DNA of 64,000 bases from Stenotrophomonas maltophilia (GCF_002799155.1 NZ_NERD01000002.1:1798001-1862000), one strand, 5' to 3'; positions 8,853-17,761 are shown, counted from the stretch's first letter. Notes: generated by a model not told the origin, from the sequence alone. Program-made: numbers and translations.

Positions 8853-11030
8853 ATGTCCCTCCCCCTGCGAACCCTGCCCCTCCCACGCCGCTCGGCGCTG
8901 TCCCTGGCCGCCCGTGCAGCGTTGCTGCCCACCCTGCTGATCGCCACCGCCGCGCACGCCAGCGACGCACTCGATGGCGCCCGCCAGTTGCCCACGGTGA
9001 ACGTGCGCGCCGACAAGACCATGCCTGCCGATGCCTACGCCGGTGGCCAGGTGGCCCGCGGCAGCCGCGTCGGCCTGCTCGGCGAGCTCGACTTCATGGA
9101 CACGCCGTTCAATACCACCCGCTACACCGCCGACTTCATCGACAACATCCAGGCGCCGGACCTGGTGCGGGTCATCGCGCTGACCGATCCCAGCGTCTAC
9201 AGCAGTGGCTCCAGTGGCGGCATCACCGACTACTTCAACATTCGCGGTTTCGGTGTCGCCGCGTCGGATATCGGCTTTGGTGGCCTTTACGGGCTGATTC
9301 CCTACTACCGCGTCACCCCGGAACTGGCCGAGAGCATCGAGGTGCTCAAGGGCCCGTCTGCGCTGCTCAACGGCATGCCACCCGGTGGCTCGGTGGGCGG
9401 TGCGGTGAACCTCGTGCCGAAGCGTGCCGGCGACACGCCGCTGACCCGCTTCACCGCCAGCTACGGCAGCGATGCGCAATGGGGCGGTCATCTGGATGTC
9501 GGCCGCCGCTTCGGCGCGGACAAGCAGTTCGGCGTACGCCTCAATGCCGTGCACCGCGACGGCGACACCGCCACCGACCACCAGCAGCACAAGGCGCAGC
9601 TGGCTTCGCTCGGCCTGGACTGGCGTGGTGAGCGCTCGCAGGTGTCGCTGGACCTGTTCAGCAGCCGCGACCATGTGGATGGCCTCAACCGTGGCGTCTC
9701 GCTGGCGCCCAGGCTGGCCGTGCCCCGCCCGCCAAAGGCCAGCACCCTGTTTGCACCGGACTGGACCTTCAGCACCGTCAAGGACCAGGCCGCCGCACTG
9801 CGCTGGTCGTTCGACATCAATGACCACCTGCAGGCGCATGCCAGCTACGGCCACGGCCATACTGATTTCGATTCCATCGCCAGTGCCACCACGCTGATCA
9901 CCAATACGGCCGGCGATTTCCGCAACAACTTCGCCCACCAGCGTTTCATCTACAGCAAGGACACCGCCGAAGCCGGCCTCTCGGCACGCTTCCGCACCGG
10001 CACGGTCGATCACGCGCTGGCGATCAGTGCGGCCTGGTACCAGCACGACCAGAAGTTCGGCTTCAAGCGCAATCTGCTTGCCCGCGATTGGGTGACCAAC
10101 CTGTACGACCCACAGTGGGGGCCGGCCATCGATCGCAGCTTCAGTGATGCGTCGCTGCCGAAGACCGCGGAAGTGCGCACCACCAGCTTCGGCATCGCCG
10201 ACACGCTGTCCTTCATCGATGATCGCGTGCAGCTGACCCTGGGCATCCGTCACCAGACCGTGCTCAGCGATACCTTCGATGGCGGCACAGGCAAGCGCAC
10301 CGCGCGCTACGACGCCAGCGCCAACACACCGGCCGGTGCACTGCTGTTCAAGGCCAGCGACCGCCTGTCACTGTATGCCAACTACATCGAAGGCCTGAGC
10401 CAGGGCAGCACCGCCCCGGCAACCGCCGCCAACGCGGGCGACGTGTTCCCGCCGTTCAAGACCCGCCAGCGCGAGGTCGGTGCCAAGTTCGACTTCGGCC
10501 GCTTGGCCAGCGCATTGAGCGTGTACGAGATCGAAAAGCCCAGCTCCTACACTGACCCGGCGACCAACGTGTTCTCGTTCGGCGGCCAGCAGCGTAACCG
10601 AGGCGTGGAATGGACCGTGTTCGGCCAGGCCACCGAACACCTGCGCGTACTCGGTGGCATCGGCTGGCTGCAGCCGAAGCTGACCCGTACCCAGGGCGGC
10701 ATCAACGAAGGCCGGCTGGCGACGGCCACACCGCAGTGGCAGGGCAAGCTGGGCGTGGAATGGGACGTGCCGGCCGTGGCCGGCCTCACCCTCACCGGCA
10801 ATGCGGTCAGTATGTCCAAGGGCTATATCAACGCCGACAACAGCCAATGGGTGGCCGGCCGCACCGTGTTCGACCTCGGTGCCCGCTATGCACTGCAGAC
10901 CGCCGGTCACCCGTTGGTGCTGCGCGCCACCGTGCAGAACCTGACCAACAAGGCGTACTGGGCGGGCAGCCTCGGCTCCGGGCTGGGTACGCCACGCACC
11001 GCCCTGCTGTCGGCCACCGTCGATTTCTGA
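8853..11030 (+). CDS. TonB-dependent siderophore receptor
   Basis: This 725-residue outer-membrane receptor would import ferric siderophore. A signal peptide (residues about 1-36, ending AAHA) precedes a plug domain with FNIRGFG and KGPSALLNGMPPGGSVGG, then a 22-strand barrel ending in the outer-membrane signature VDF. There is no N-terminal signalling (STN) domain. It is close in sequence to the receptor at 15442-17640 (shared YAGGQVA.GSRVGLLG, KGPSALLNGMPPGGSVGG, YIEGLSQG), so the two are recent paralogues. The frame opens at 8724; the ATG at 8853 starts the signal peptide. Confidence 0.9.
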   Translation: MSLPLRTLPLPRRSALSLAARAALLPTLLIATAAHASDALDGARQLPTVNVRADKTMPADAYAGGQVARGSRVGLLGELDFMDTPFNTTRYTADFIDNIQAPDLVRVIALTDPSVYSSGSSGGITDYFNIRGFGVAASDIGFGGLYGLIPYYRVTPELAESIEVLKGPSALLNGMPPGGSVGGAVNLVPKRAGDTPLTRFTASYGSDAQWGGHLDVGRRFGADKQFGVRLNAVHRDGDTATDHQQHKAQLASLGLDWRGERSQVSLDLFSSRDHVDGLNRGVSLAPRLAVPRPPKASTLFAPDWTFSTVKDQAAALRWSFDINDHLQAHASYGHGHTDFDSIASATTLITNTAGDFRNNFAHQRFIYSKDTAEAGLSARFRTGTVDHALAISAAWYQHDQKFGFKRNLLARDWVTNLYDPQWGPAIDRSFSDASLPKTAEVRTTSFGIADTLSFIDDRVQLTLGIRHQTVLSDTFDGGTGKRTARYDASANTPAGALLFKASDRLSLYANYIEGLSQGSTAPATAANAGDVFPPFKTRQREVGAKFDFGRLASALSVYEIEKPSSYTDPATNVFSFGGQQRNRGVEWTVFGQATEHLRVLGGIGWLQPKLTRTQGGINEGRLATATPQWQGKLGVEWDVPAVAGLTLTGNAVSMSKGYINADNSQWVAGRTVFDLGARYALQTAGHPLVLRATVQNLTNKAYWAGSLGSGLGTPRTALLSATVDF

Positions 11031-11045
11031 TCCTCGTTTCAAGGG

Positions 11046-11067
11046 CACCACGCCATTGCGCGTGGTG
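11046..11067 (+). other. Intercistronic hairpin between receptor and DUF3649 genes
   Basis: CACCACGC (11046-11053) pairs with GCGTGGTG (11060-11067) around a 6-base loop. It sits after the receptor stop and just before the GGAG of the next gene. It may stabilise the receptor mRNA or reduce read-through into the downstream genes. No T-run follows. Confidence 0.45.
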
Positions 11068-11082
11068 TCCTGGAGAAGTGCT

Positions 11083-11382
11083 TTGACCGTTTCCCGTACC
11101 ACCCCCGTGCTGACCTGGCTGCCCCTGATCTCACGCATCATCGCCGCGTTGTTCGGCGGCTATGTGCTGGCCGCACTGTGCAGCATCGCCGCACTGGCGC
11201 TGCCCATCGATGGTCGCCAGGCCGTGTTCACCGGCATGCTGGCCAGCTTCCTGCTGTACGCCGGCGCCGTGGTCTGGGTGTTCGCGGTGCGCTCGGCGTG
11301 GCGCGCGTGGCTGGGCCTGCTCATCGCCGCGTTGCCCTTGTGGTTGATCGCACAGACGGTCGGCAACGGAGGCGCTGCATGA
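11083..11382 (+). CDS. DUF3649-like small membrane protein of the iron operon
   Basis: This 99-residue protein is almost entirely membrane: three helices (about 14-36, 45-66 and 70-90) with short loops. It matches the DUF3649 family, which travels with TonB siderophore receptors and PepSY reductases. The start is a TTG with GGAG 7 bases upstream; no ATG is available nearby. Its TGA overlaps the ATG of the next gene (ATGA), showing translational coupling. Confidence 0.72.
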   Translation: MTVSRTTPVLTWLPLISRIIAALFGGYVLAALCSIAALALPIDGRQAVFTGMLASFLLYAGAVVWVFAVRSAWRAWLGLLIAALPLWLIAQTVGNGGAA

Positions 11383-12989
11383 GCAAGGTCGATCGCACCC
11401 CCAAGCCACGCGGCATCCGCCAGACCATGTCCGACCTGCATATCTGGGTCGGGCTGCTGGCCGGCTGGATCCTGTACGCGATGTTCCTCACTGGCACTGC
11501 CAGCTACTTCCGCGACGAACTCTCGCGCTACACCCGCCCGGAAATCGCCACACCGTCCACGTTGCCGGACGCCGCCACGGTCGCGCAGCGTATCGTCACG
11601 GCGATCATGGCCGACACGCCTGCGGCCAGCCAGATCAACCTGGGCCTCCCGAGCACGCGCATGCCGTGGGTGTCGGCGATGTGGGCCAGCCCGGGTGGAA
11701 GAGGCCGACATGGTTTCGACTCGAGCCTGTTCGACGCCAGCACCGGCGCGCCGCTGCAGGCACGCGAGACCGGCGGCGGCGACTTCTTCTACGCCTTCCA
11801 CTTCAACCTGCACTACATGCCGGCGATGTGGGGCCGCTGGATCGTCGGCCTGTGCGCGATGTTCATGCTGGTGGCCATCGTCAGCGGCGTGATCACCCAC
11901 AAGAAGATCTTCGCCGACTTCTTCACCTTCCGCTGGGGCAAGGGCCAGCGCTCATGGCTGGATGGGCACGCGGCGCTGTCGGTGCTCGGGCTGCCTTTCC
12001 ATTTCATGATCACCTGGAGCGGCCTGGTGATGCTGTCGGTGCTGTACATGCCGTGGGGCCTGGCCAAACTGCCGGACAAGCGCCAGCAGGCCGAGGTGGT
12101 CAGCGAGATGCGCCTGTTCCTGCCACCGCAGAAGGCCGCCGGCCACCCTGCTCCGCTCACCAATGTCGGTGCGCTGGTGCAACAGGCCGAGCGGCGTTGG
12201 GGAGCCGGCGCTGTAGGCAGCGTGCAGGTGCAGAATCCCGGCGACGAGAACGCACGCGTGGCCGTAGTGCGTGCGCAGTCCAGCCGCGTTTCGACCACGC
12301 CGAACTATCTGCTGTTCGACGGCAGCGGTGGGCAGCTGCTGCAGGTCAAGGAACACTCGGGCGTTGCCGCCGATACCCAGGGCGTGCTGTATGGCCTGCA
12401 CCTGGGACGCTTTGCCGACGCTGCGCTGCGCTGGCTGTACTTCATCGTCAGCCTGGCCGGCACGGCCATGGTCGGCACCGGGCTGGTGCTGTGGACGGTC
12501 AAGCGCCGCGCGCAGCTGCCCGATCCGCAGCGACCCTACTTCGGCTTCCGTCTGGTCGAGCGGCTCAACATCGCCACCGTCGCCGGCCTGTCGGTGGCGA
12601 TGACCGCCTACCTATGGGCGAACCGCCTGCTACCGACTGCCATGGACGGGCGCGCGGCGTGGGAGGTGCATGTGTTCTTCCTGGTCTGGGCGGCCATGTT
12701 CGTGCACGCCACGCTGCGCACACCGAAGCGTGCATGGATCGAACAGTTCCTGCTGGCGGCATTGCTGCTGGCGCTGCTGCCGGTGCTGACCGCGGTGACC
12801 ACGCTGCATCCGCTGTGGCACACGCTGGCCGCGGGCGATTGGGCGTTTGCCGGCACCGACCTTACCCTGCTGGCATTGGCCGCCCTGCACATGCTACTGG
12901 CCTGGCGCACCTGGCGGCATGCGCCGAAGGTGAAACGCGCGCGGCCGTCTGCCGCGTCACGCACTGCGGCACCGGAGGCCAGCGCATGA
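11379..12989 (+). CDS. PepSY-associated transmembrane protein (putative periplasmic ferric-siderophore reductase)
   Basis: This 536-residue inner-membrane protein has an N-terminal helix after LHIWVGLLAGWILYAMF, a periplasmic PepSY-type region and further helices around MWGRWIVGLCAMFMLVAIVSG, HAALSVLGLPFHFMITWSG and the last third. Conserved His residues (LHIWVG, FHFNLHYMP) match the PepSY_TM family, in which haem-like cofactors are thought to reduce iron. It is coupled to DUF3649 upstream and DUF3325 downstream by 4-base ATGA overlaps, so the three form one functional unit for post-import iron handling. Confidence 0.85.
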   Translation: MSKVDRTPKPRGIRQTMSDLHIWVGLLAGWILYAMFLTGTASYFRDELSRYTRPEIATPSTLPDAATVAQRIVTAIMADTPAASQINLGLPSTRMPWVSAMWASPGGRGRHGFDSSLFDASTGAPLQARETGGGDFFYAFHFNLHYMPAMWGRWIVGLCAMFMLVAIVSGVITHKKIFADFFTFRWGKGQRSWLDGHAALSVLGLPFHFMITWSGLVMLSVLYMPWGLAKLPDKRQQAEVVSEMRLFLPPQKAAGHPAPLTNVGALVQQAERRWGAGAVGSVQVQNPGDENARVAVVRAQSSRVSTTPNYLLFDGSGGQLLQVKEHSGVAADTQGVLYGLHLGRFADAALRWLYFIVSLAGTAMVGTGLVLWTVKRRAQLPDPQRPYFGFRLVERLNIATVAGLSVAMTAYLWANRLLPTAMDGRAAWEVHVFFLVWAAMFVHATLRTPKRAWIEQFLLAALLLALLPVLTAVTTLHPLWHTLAAGDWAFAGTDLTLLALAALHMLLAWRTWRHAPKVKRARPSAASRTAAPEASA

Positions 12990-13264
12990 TCCACGTCATT
13001 CTGTTCGTGTTGTCGCTGGTCGCGTTCGCCTGCCTGGCACTGGCGATGGAACGTCATCAGCGCGATGTGTTGCATCGCGTGTTGAGCGTGCACGCCGTTC
13101 AACAACTGCGCGCAGTCGGTTGGGCGCTATTGGTGTTCAGCGCCGTGTTTGCCGTGCGCGGGTTGGGCGTGGGCTTTGGCTTGGCCGCATTGTCTGGACA
13201 CACCAGCGTTGCCGCGGGCGTGGTGGTGCTGGCGATGGTGGCGCATGGGCGGTGGAATCGGTAG
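12986..13264 (+). CDS. DUF3325-like small membrane protein of the iron operon
   Basis: This 92-residue protein has three membrane helices and the segment AMERHQRDV, typical of DUF3325, found almost only beside PepSY and TonB receptor genes. The start overlaps the preceding stop (ATGA). Its TAG stop is formed by the GTAG head of the SMAG repeat that begins at 13261, so the natural 3' end may have been set by insertion of the repeat. Confidence 0.75.
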   Translation: MIHVILFVLSLVAFACLALAMERHQRDVLHRVLSVHAVQQLRAVGWALLVFSAVFAVRGLGVGFGLAALSGHTSVAAGVVVLAMVAHGRWNR

Positions 13265-13320
13265 ATGCCCACCTTGGTGGGCACCCATACACCACGGCGC
13301 CAACCAAGGTTGGCGACTAC
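13261..13320. repeat. SMAG dimer, first of a tandem pair
   Basis: A GTAG head, palindrome GCCCACC-TT-GGTGGGC, spacer, palindrome GCCAACC-AA-GGTTGGC and a CTAC tail (13317-13320). It is nearly identical to the elements at 6987 and 13344. The head supplies the stop codon of the gene ending at 13264. Confidence 0.85.
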
Positions 13321-13343
13321 CGGGCCTGAGCGGCGTTGCTTTG

Positions 13344-13403
13344 GTAGCTGCCCACCTTGGTGGGCACCGATGCATCGCGGCGCCAACCAAGGTTGGCGGC
13401 TAC
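13344..13403. repeat. SMAG dimer, second of a tandem pair
   Basis: The same architecture as the preceding dimer (GTAG 13344-13347, CTAC 13400-13403), separated from it by 23 bases. The tandem pair fills the gap between convergent genes and could act as a terminator or an mRNA end barrier. Confidence 0.85.
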
Positions 13404-13436
13404 CTGGACCAGCAGGCACCCATGCGCCGCTCGACT

Positions 13437-14525
13437 CTACAGAAAAGCTGCCATGCGCTGCAGTTCGTCTTCCAACGCGCCACGAAACACCTTGTCGCGG
13501 GCCAGTGACTTGCCGGCATAGCCCACGCTGGACGCCAGTTCACCGTCGCGCACACTGAGATTGGCCCAGCCCACCACCTGATCGTGCCACAGCACCGGCA
13601 ACGCGTAGTAGCCGTATTGGCGCTTCGGCGCAGGCGTGTAGGCCTCGAACTTGTAGACCCAGCCCCACAGCAGCTCGAAGCGGCGGCGGTCCCACACCAC
13701 CGGGTCGAACGGCGCCAGCAGGCGCACCTGTTCGTCCGGCGCGTGCCGGCGCGAGCGCGGGTTCTCGTCGGCCGGCCAGTACCAGGTGGTTCCGTCCAGC
13801 GTGCAGCTGGCCAGCTGTTGCCTGGCCAGCTTCAACGCCTGCCGGGTCTGCTCGGCCAGATGCGGTGCGCCGTAGCCCAGCAGGCGTACCAGATAGGTCA
13901 GGCTGGCCGATGGCAGCGGCGCGTACTTGCGTACCACCAGGTCGATCAGGGCGGCGGCACGTTCGATCTGCGCCTGCTCGCTGGCATCCGCCTCGGCGTG
14001 GTCGGCCACGGCGTAGATGCGGGTGCCGCTGTCGCGCCGCTGCACGCGCAGCAGGCCACGGTAGTGCATGCCATCCAGCAGGTGCGTGCTGGCATTGCTG
14101 GTGCCGCCCCAGTAGTTGGTCACCCGGCCATGCGCGAACGCCTGGTCAACCTCGCGCGGATGCACGCTGCCGCGCTCGCGCACGAAGGCCAGTACGTCCG
14201 CCGCGCGGCGTTGGGTCTCGGCGTCCCACGCGCGCCTGGACACGCGCGGATGCATCAGCGCCAGATGTTCGCGCGGCAGGAACCCGTAGTTCACCAGGCA
14301 ATCTTCTTCCACCGGCAGGCGCGTGTAGCGCCGCTCCAGGTCACCGGCGCGGTAGTCCTTCACCCGATGGCGCAGGGTCAGGTCCTGCGCGCGTGCCGGT
14401 GCCCGGATCGGGTCGGCCTGCACGAAGCCCAGGCGCCGGATCGCGGTCAGCAACGTGGTGGGTTTGAACAGCGTGCGCGCCACCGCATAGCGGCGCAGAT
14501 CATCGAGAGTGGGCTTGGCAGGCAT
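13437..14525 (-). CDS. Winged-helix protein of the YcaQ/AlkX DNA glycosylase family
   Basis: This 362-residue cytoplasmic protein has the family hallmark LGFVQADPIRAPARAQDLTL near the N-terminus and several winged-helix modules. In this family (HTH_42; E. coli YcaQ, Streptomyces AlkZ) members unhook DNA interstrand crosslinks and excise alkylated bases, with catalysis attributed to a QxQ/QxD motif. Here the corresponding segment reads VQADP. The start ATG at 14525 gives MPAKPTLDD; the longer frame upstream lacks coding character. It is alone between repeats. Confidence 0.78.
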   Translation of the reverse strand: MPAKPTLDDLRRYAVARTLFKPTTLLTAIRRLGFVQADPIRAPARAQDLTLRHRVKDYRAGDLERRYTRLPVEEDCLVNYGFLPREHLALMHPRVSRRAWDAETQRRAADVLAFVRERGSVHPREVDQAFAHGRVTNYWGGTSNASTHLLDGMHYRGLLRVQRRDSGTRIYAVADHAEADASEQAQIERAAALIDLVVRKYAPLPSASLTYLVRLLGYGAPHLAEQTRQALKLARQQLASCTLDGTTWYWPADENPRSRRHAPDEQVRLLAPFDPVVWDRRRFELLWGWVYKFEAYTPAPKRQYGYYALPVLWHDQVVGWANLSVRDGELASSVGYAGKSLARDKVFRGALEDELQRMAAFL

Positions 14526-14534
14526 GGCCGCATT

Positions 14535-14606
14535 GTAGATCCACGCCCTGCGTGGAAGGGGCCATGGCGAACCGTGCAACGGCATCCTCGCAGGGCGTGC
14601 ATCTAC
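14535..14606. repeat. SMAG-like dimer of a second sequence subtype
   Basis: GTAG (14535-14538), then ATCCACGCCCTGCGTGG, a spacer, and a partner GCAGGGCGTGCAT ending in CTAC (14603-14606). The stem sequence differs from the GCCCACC subtype but the GTAG-headed layout is the same. The tail gives the TetR gene at 14603 its TAG stop. Confidence 0.75.
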
Positions 14607-15202
14607 CGAAGCCGCGATACTTCCAGCGAACCGATTACCAGCGCCCGCATGCCCTGCTTGAACTCGGTGATCACCTGTCCCTCTTCGTCGTCCGCGATGG
14701 CGTAGATGGTGTCGGCACCGGCGATGCAGTAGAAGGCGATCGTGGCCAGCAGCCAGCGCGCCTTGTCCACCGGCAGGCCAAACACCTCGGCCACGTGCGC
14801 CTGATGCGAGGCGATCTTCTCCAGCATCGGCGCGGTCGCCACCGTGCGCCGCAGCAGGTACGGAGGCAGCCCGGGATGCGCCTTCACCACCTCGCACAGG
14901 GACTCCACGAACCCCATCAGGTAAGCCTCCAGCCCGCCCGGTGTGTCGACCGACGCGCGCGGAATCTGCCAGCGTTGGAACACCGCCTCCGCCACCAGGC
15001 GCTTCAGTGCCTCCAGGTTGGCCACGCGCTTGTACAGCGCCGCCTGGGTCACCGCCAGTTCGGCGGCCACGTTGGCCATGGTCAGGTTGGGCAGGCCCAG
15101 TCGGATGCCGATGTCGGCCAGGCGCTCCGGGGTGATGGTGGGCGGGCGGCCACGGGTCGGCGCCGTTGGATCGGGGTACGTGCTCTTACGGGGTGTGTTC
15201 AT
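14603..15202 (-). CDS. TetR-family repressor divergent from the second siderophore receptor
   Basis: This 199-residue regulator has the N-terminal region RGRPPTITPERLADIGIRL and a recognition region ELAVTQAALYKRVAN. It is a paralogue of the repressor at 7043-7651 throughout its length. It is transcribed away from the TonB receptor at 15442; the candidate operator at 15252-15278 lies about 50 bases before its ATG. A likely autoregulator and receptor repressor; the ligand is unknown. Confidence 0.86.
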   Translation of the reverse strand: MNTPRKSTYPDPTAPTRGRPPTITPERLADIGIRLGLPNLTMANVAAELAVTQAALYKRVANLEALKRLVAEAVFQRWQIPRASVDTPGGLEAYLMGFVESLCEVVKAHPGLPPYLLRRTVATAPMLEKIASHQAHVAEVFGLPVDKARWLLATIAFYCIAGADTIYAIADDEEGQVITEFKQGMRALVIGSLEVSRLR

Positions 15203-15251
15203 ACCCTGCTGAGGGTGCCAGCAAAGGGACCCTCTTGTCCGCTTCCATTGA

Positions 15252-15278
15252 TTTAGTTTACTTTACTCAACTAATTAG
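15252..15278. promoter_or_regulatory. Candidate TetR operator, dyad TTAGTT-N10-AACTAA
   Basis: TTAGTT (15253-15258) and AACTAA (15269-15274), followed by TTAG, closely copy the element at 7766-7793 with one base less between the half-sites. The remaining intergenic sequence of the two loci is not obviously similar, so the match looks functional rather than simple duplication. Confidence 0.6.
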
Positions 15279-15441
15279 GAATGCGCCGGGTTCGCAACCC
15301 CGCCGCCGTCCGCAATCGAGCCTATGGCTCACTTCCCGCCAGGTCCCCACCCAGCCGACAACCCTGCGCTGCGCCCTCCCCCGTGCTTGCCGATGGCAGC
15401 GCGCCAGGCGCGTTCGCGCCCGCGATTCACAGGAACCTGGC

Positions 15442-17640
15442 ATGACCGTGTACGACCTTCCCTCCCCGTTGCAGCGCGCCGCCGCCGGTACGACCCGCGT
15501 GCTGAACCATCCGCCCGGCATGGCCCGGCGCTACCGGGTGTGTGCGCTGGCACTGGGGATGCTGGCCTCGTTTGCCGCGCTGGCCGAACCGGCGCCGTCC
15601 ACCCTGCCCTCGGTACAGGTGCAGGAACAGCGCCGGGTGACCGGCGACTATGCCGGCGGCCAGGTGGCCTCCGGCAGCCGGGTCGGCCTGCTCGGCGACA
15701 AGGACTTCATGGACACGCCGTTCAGTACGGTCAGCTACACCGAAGCCTTCATCCGCGACCGCCAGGCCAAGGACCTCACCGACGTCATCGCCGCCACCGA
15801 CCCTACGGTGTTCAGCAACGGCGTGACCGGCGCCTGGAGCGAGAACTACGCCATCCGCGGCTTTGCTTCCAGCACCAGTGATACCACCTTCAACGGCCTC
15901 AGCGGCATGGCGCCGTACTACCGCACCTCGCCGGAGATGTTCGAGCGCATCGAGGTCTTGAAGGGTCCGTCCGCGCTGCTCAACGGCATGCCGCCGGGCG
16001 GCTCGGTCGGTGGCAGCGTCAACCTGGTGCCCAAGCGTGCGGGCGAGCAGCCATTGATGCGGGTCAGCGCCAACTTCGCCTCCGATGCGCAGTTCGGTAC
16101 CCATGTGGATGTGGGCCGCCGGCTGGGTGCCGACAAGCAGTTCGGCATCCGCTTCAACGGTGCTTACCGTGATGGCGACGGCGCGGTGGGCAAGCAGCGC
16201 AAGAAGGTGCAGCTGGGTTCATTGGCGCTGGACTGGCACGGCGAGCGCGCGCGCCTGTCGGCCGATCTGTACAGCGCCGACGACCGCGTGGACGGTCCGG
16301 CCCGTGGCGTCGGCCTGGCACCGGGCGTCGCCATTCCGCGGCCACCGCGCGGCGACACGCTGATCAATCCGGACTGGGCCTACGTGGACAGCCGGGACAA
16401 GGGCGCGATGCTGCGCGGTGAGCTGGACATCAACGATCACCTGATGGCCTACCTGGCCTATGGCACCAGCAAGACCGACTACCGCTACAACGGCTCGATC
16501 AGTGCGCAGATCCTCAACCCGGCCGGTGACTTCACCACGGTGATGGGCCAGCTGGCCTTCGACATCAAGAAGCAGTCCGGTGACGCCGGCCTGCGTGGCA
16601 GTTTCCGCACCGGCGCTGTCGGCCACCAGTGGGCTGCCAACGTGACCCACTACCAGCACACCCAGAACGACTATGGCCGCCGCAGCGTGCCGGGCTGGGA
16701 CTGGACCACCAACCTGTACAACCCGGTGTGGGGCCCGGCCGCACCCTTCGTTGCACCGCATATCTCGCACACCGAGCTGCGGCTGGACAGCCTCGGCTTC
16801 GCCGATACCCTGTCCTTTGCCGATGACCGCGTGCAGCTGACACTGGGCGTGCGTCGCCAGCAGGTGGTCAGCGAGACCTTCAACGTGGCCAGCGGCGCAC
16901 GCACCTCGCGCTATGACGAGAGCGCCACCACCCCGGCGGCCGCGCTGCTGGTGAAGGCCACCGACACGCTCTCGGTCTACACCAACTACATCGAAGGCCT
17001 CAGCCAGGGCGCCACCGCGCCAATGACCGCCGCCAATGCCGGCGATGTGTTCGCACCGTTCCGCACCAAGCAGAAGGAGCTGGGCCTGAAGCTGGACCTG
17101 GGCGGCTTCGCGCACACCTTCAGCGTGTACGAGATCAAACGCCCGAGCAGCTACACCGACCCGGTCACGAATATCTTCTCGTTCGGTGGCGAGCAGCGTA
17201 ACCGTGGCGTGGAATGGGGCTTCTTCGGTTCCCCAATGGACGGCGTGCGCCTGCTGGGCGGCGTGGCCTACGTACAGCCGAAGCTGACCCGCACGGCCGG
17301 CGGCGTGAATGAAGGCCGCATCGCCACGGCGGTTGCGCAGCGCCAGGCCAAGCTGGGTGTGGAATGGGATGTGCCTGCGCTGGAAGGCGTGACCCTGACC
17401 GGCAACGCCACCGCGATGTCGAAGCAGTACATCAGTGCGGACAACCGCCTGTCGGTGCCGGGGCGCACGGTGTTCGATGTGGGGGCGCGCTACAGCACGA
17501 CGATGGCGGGCCGACCGCTTGCCCTGAGAGCGAGCGTGAACAACGTGACCAACAAGGCGTATTGGGGCATGCCGTTGTTGTCGAGCCTGGCGCTGGGGGC
17601 ACCGAGGACAGTGATGTTGTCGGCCACGATGGATTTCTGA
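15442..17640 (+). CDS. TonB-dependent siderophore receptor, paralogue of the 8853 receptor
   Basis: This is a 732-residue outer-membrane receptor. The N-terminus (MTVYDLPSP...) is long for a signal peptide; a hydrophobic core follows at about residues 33-52 (VCALALGMLASFAALA). Plug motifs YAIRGFA and KGPSALLNGMPPGGSVGG and the C-terminal MDF signature are present. AGGA lies 7 bases before the ATG. It is strikingly similar to the receptor at 8853 but without the accessory reductase and PepSY genes, suggesting that a receptor-plus-repressor module duplicated and diverged in ligand use. Confidence 0.9.
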   Translation: MTVYDLPSPLQRAAAGTTRVLNHPPGMARRYRVCALALGMLASFAALAEPAPSTLPSVQVQEQRRVTGDYAGGQVASGSRVGLLGDKDFMDTPFSTVSYTEAFIRDRQAKDLTDVIAATDPTVFSNGVTGAWSENYAIRGFASSTSDTTFNGLSGMAPYYRTSPEMFERIEVLKGPSALLNGMPPGGSVGGSVNLVPKRAGEQPLMRVSANFASDAQFGTHVDVGRRLGADKQFGIRFNGAYRDGDGAVGKQRKKVQLGSLALDWHGERARLSADLYSADDRVDGPARGVGLAPGVAIPRPPRGDTLINPDWAYVDSRDKGAMLRGELDINDHLMAYLAYGTSKTDYRYNGSISAQILNPAGDFTTVMGQLAFDIKKQSGDAGLRGSFRTGAVGHQWAANVTHYQHTQNDYGRRSVPGWDWTTNLYNPVWGPAAPFVAPHISHTELRLDSLGFADTLSFADDRVQLTLGVRRQQVVSETFNVASGARTSRYDESATTPAAALLVKATDTLSVYTNYIEGLSQGATAPMTAANAGDVFAPFRTKQKELGLKLDLGGFAHTFSVYEIKRPSSYTDPVTNIFSFGGEQRNRGVEWGFFGSPMDGVRLLGGVAYVQPKLTRTAGGVNEGRIATAVAQRQAKLGVEWDVPALEGVTLTGNATAMSKQYISADNRLSVPGRTVFDVGARYSTTMAGRPLALRASVNNVTNKAYWGMPLLSSLALGAPRTVMLSATMDF

Positions 17641-17645
17641 AAGGC

Positions 17646-17668
17646 ATCCACGCATGGCGTGGATCTAC
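17646..17668. repeat. SMAG-like palindrome, reverse orientation
   Basis: ATCCACGC and GCGTGGAT arms (3-base loop) are followed by CTAC at 17665-17668. A decayed copy with the same layout (ATCCACGC...TTCTAC) occurs at 19717-19739. It lies a few bases after the receptor stop. Confidence 0.65.
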
Positions 17669-17684
17669 TGCACTACCTGTAGGC

Positions 17685-17718
17685 AAAAAGCGCCCGAAGC
17701 CGATGATGCTTCGGGCGC
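17685..17718 (-). terminator. Rho-independent terminator for the minus-strand gene ending at 17762
   Basis: A perfect 11-bp stem, GCGCCCGAAGC (17690-17700) and GCTTCGGGCGC (17708-17718) with a 7-base loop, is flanked on its low-coordinate side by five A residues. On the minus strand these become a U-run after the hairpin. It may also stop transcripts from the receptor gene arriving from the left. Confidence 0.8.
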
Positions 17719-17761
17719 CATTGCTTCACGTGTGAAGCGTCAGCCTGCCCTCAAGGAGTGC

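Noticed and set aside
8043..10253. Minus-strand frame of 736 codons opposite the reductase and receptor genes
   Set aside because: Spans two real genes in antisense and lacks any motif.
13261..13403. Tandem repeated units first considered as a CRISPR-like array
   Set aside because: Only two units, each an internal palindrome with GTAG/CTAC ends, matching SMAG elements; no spacers and no cas genes.
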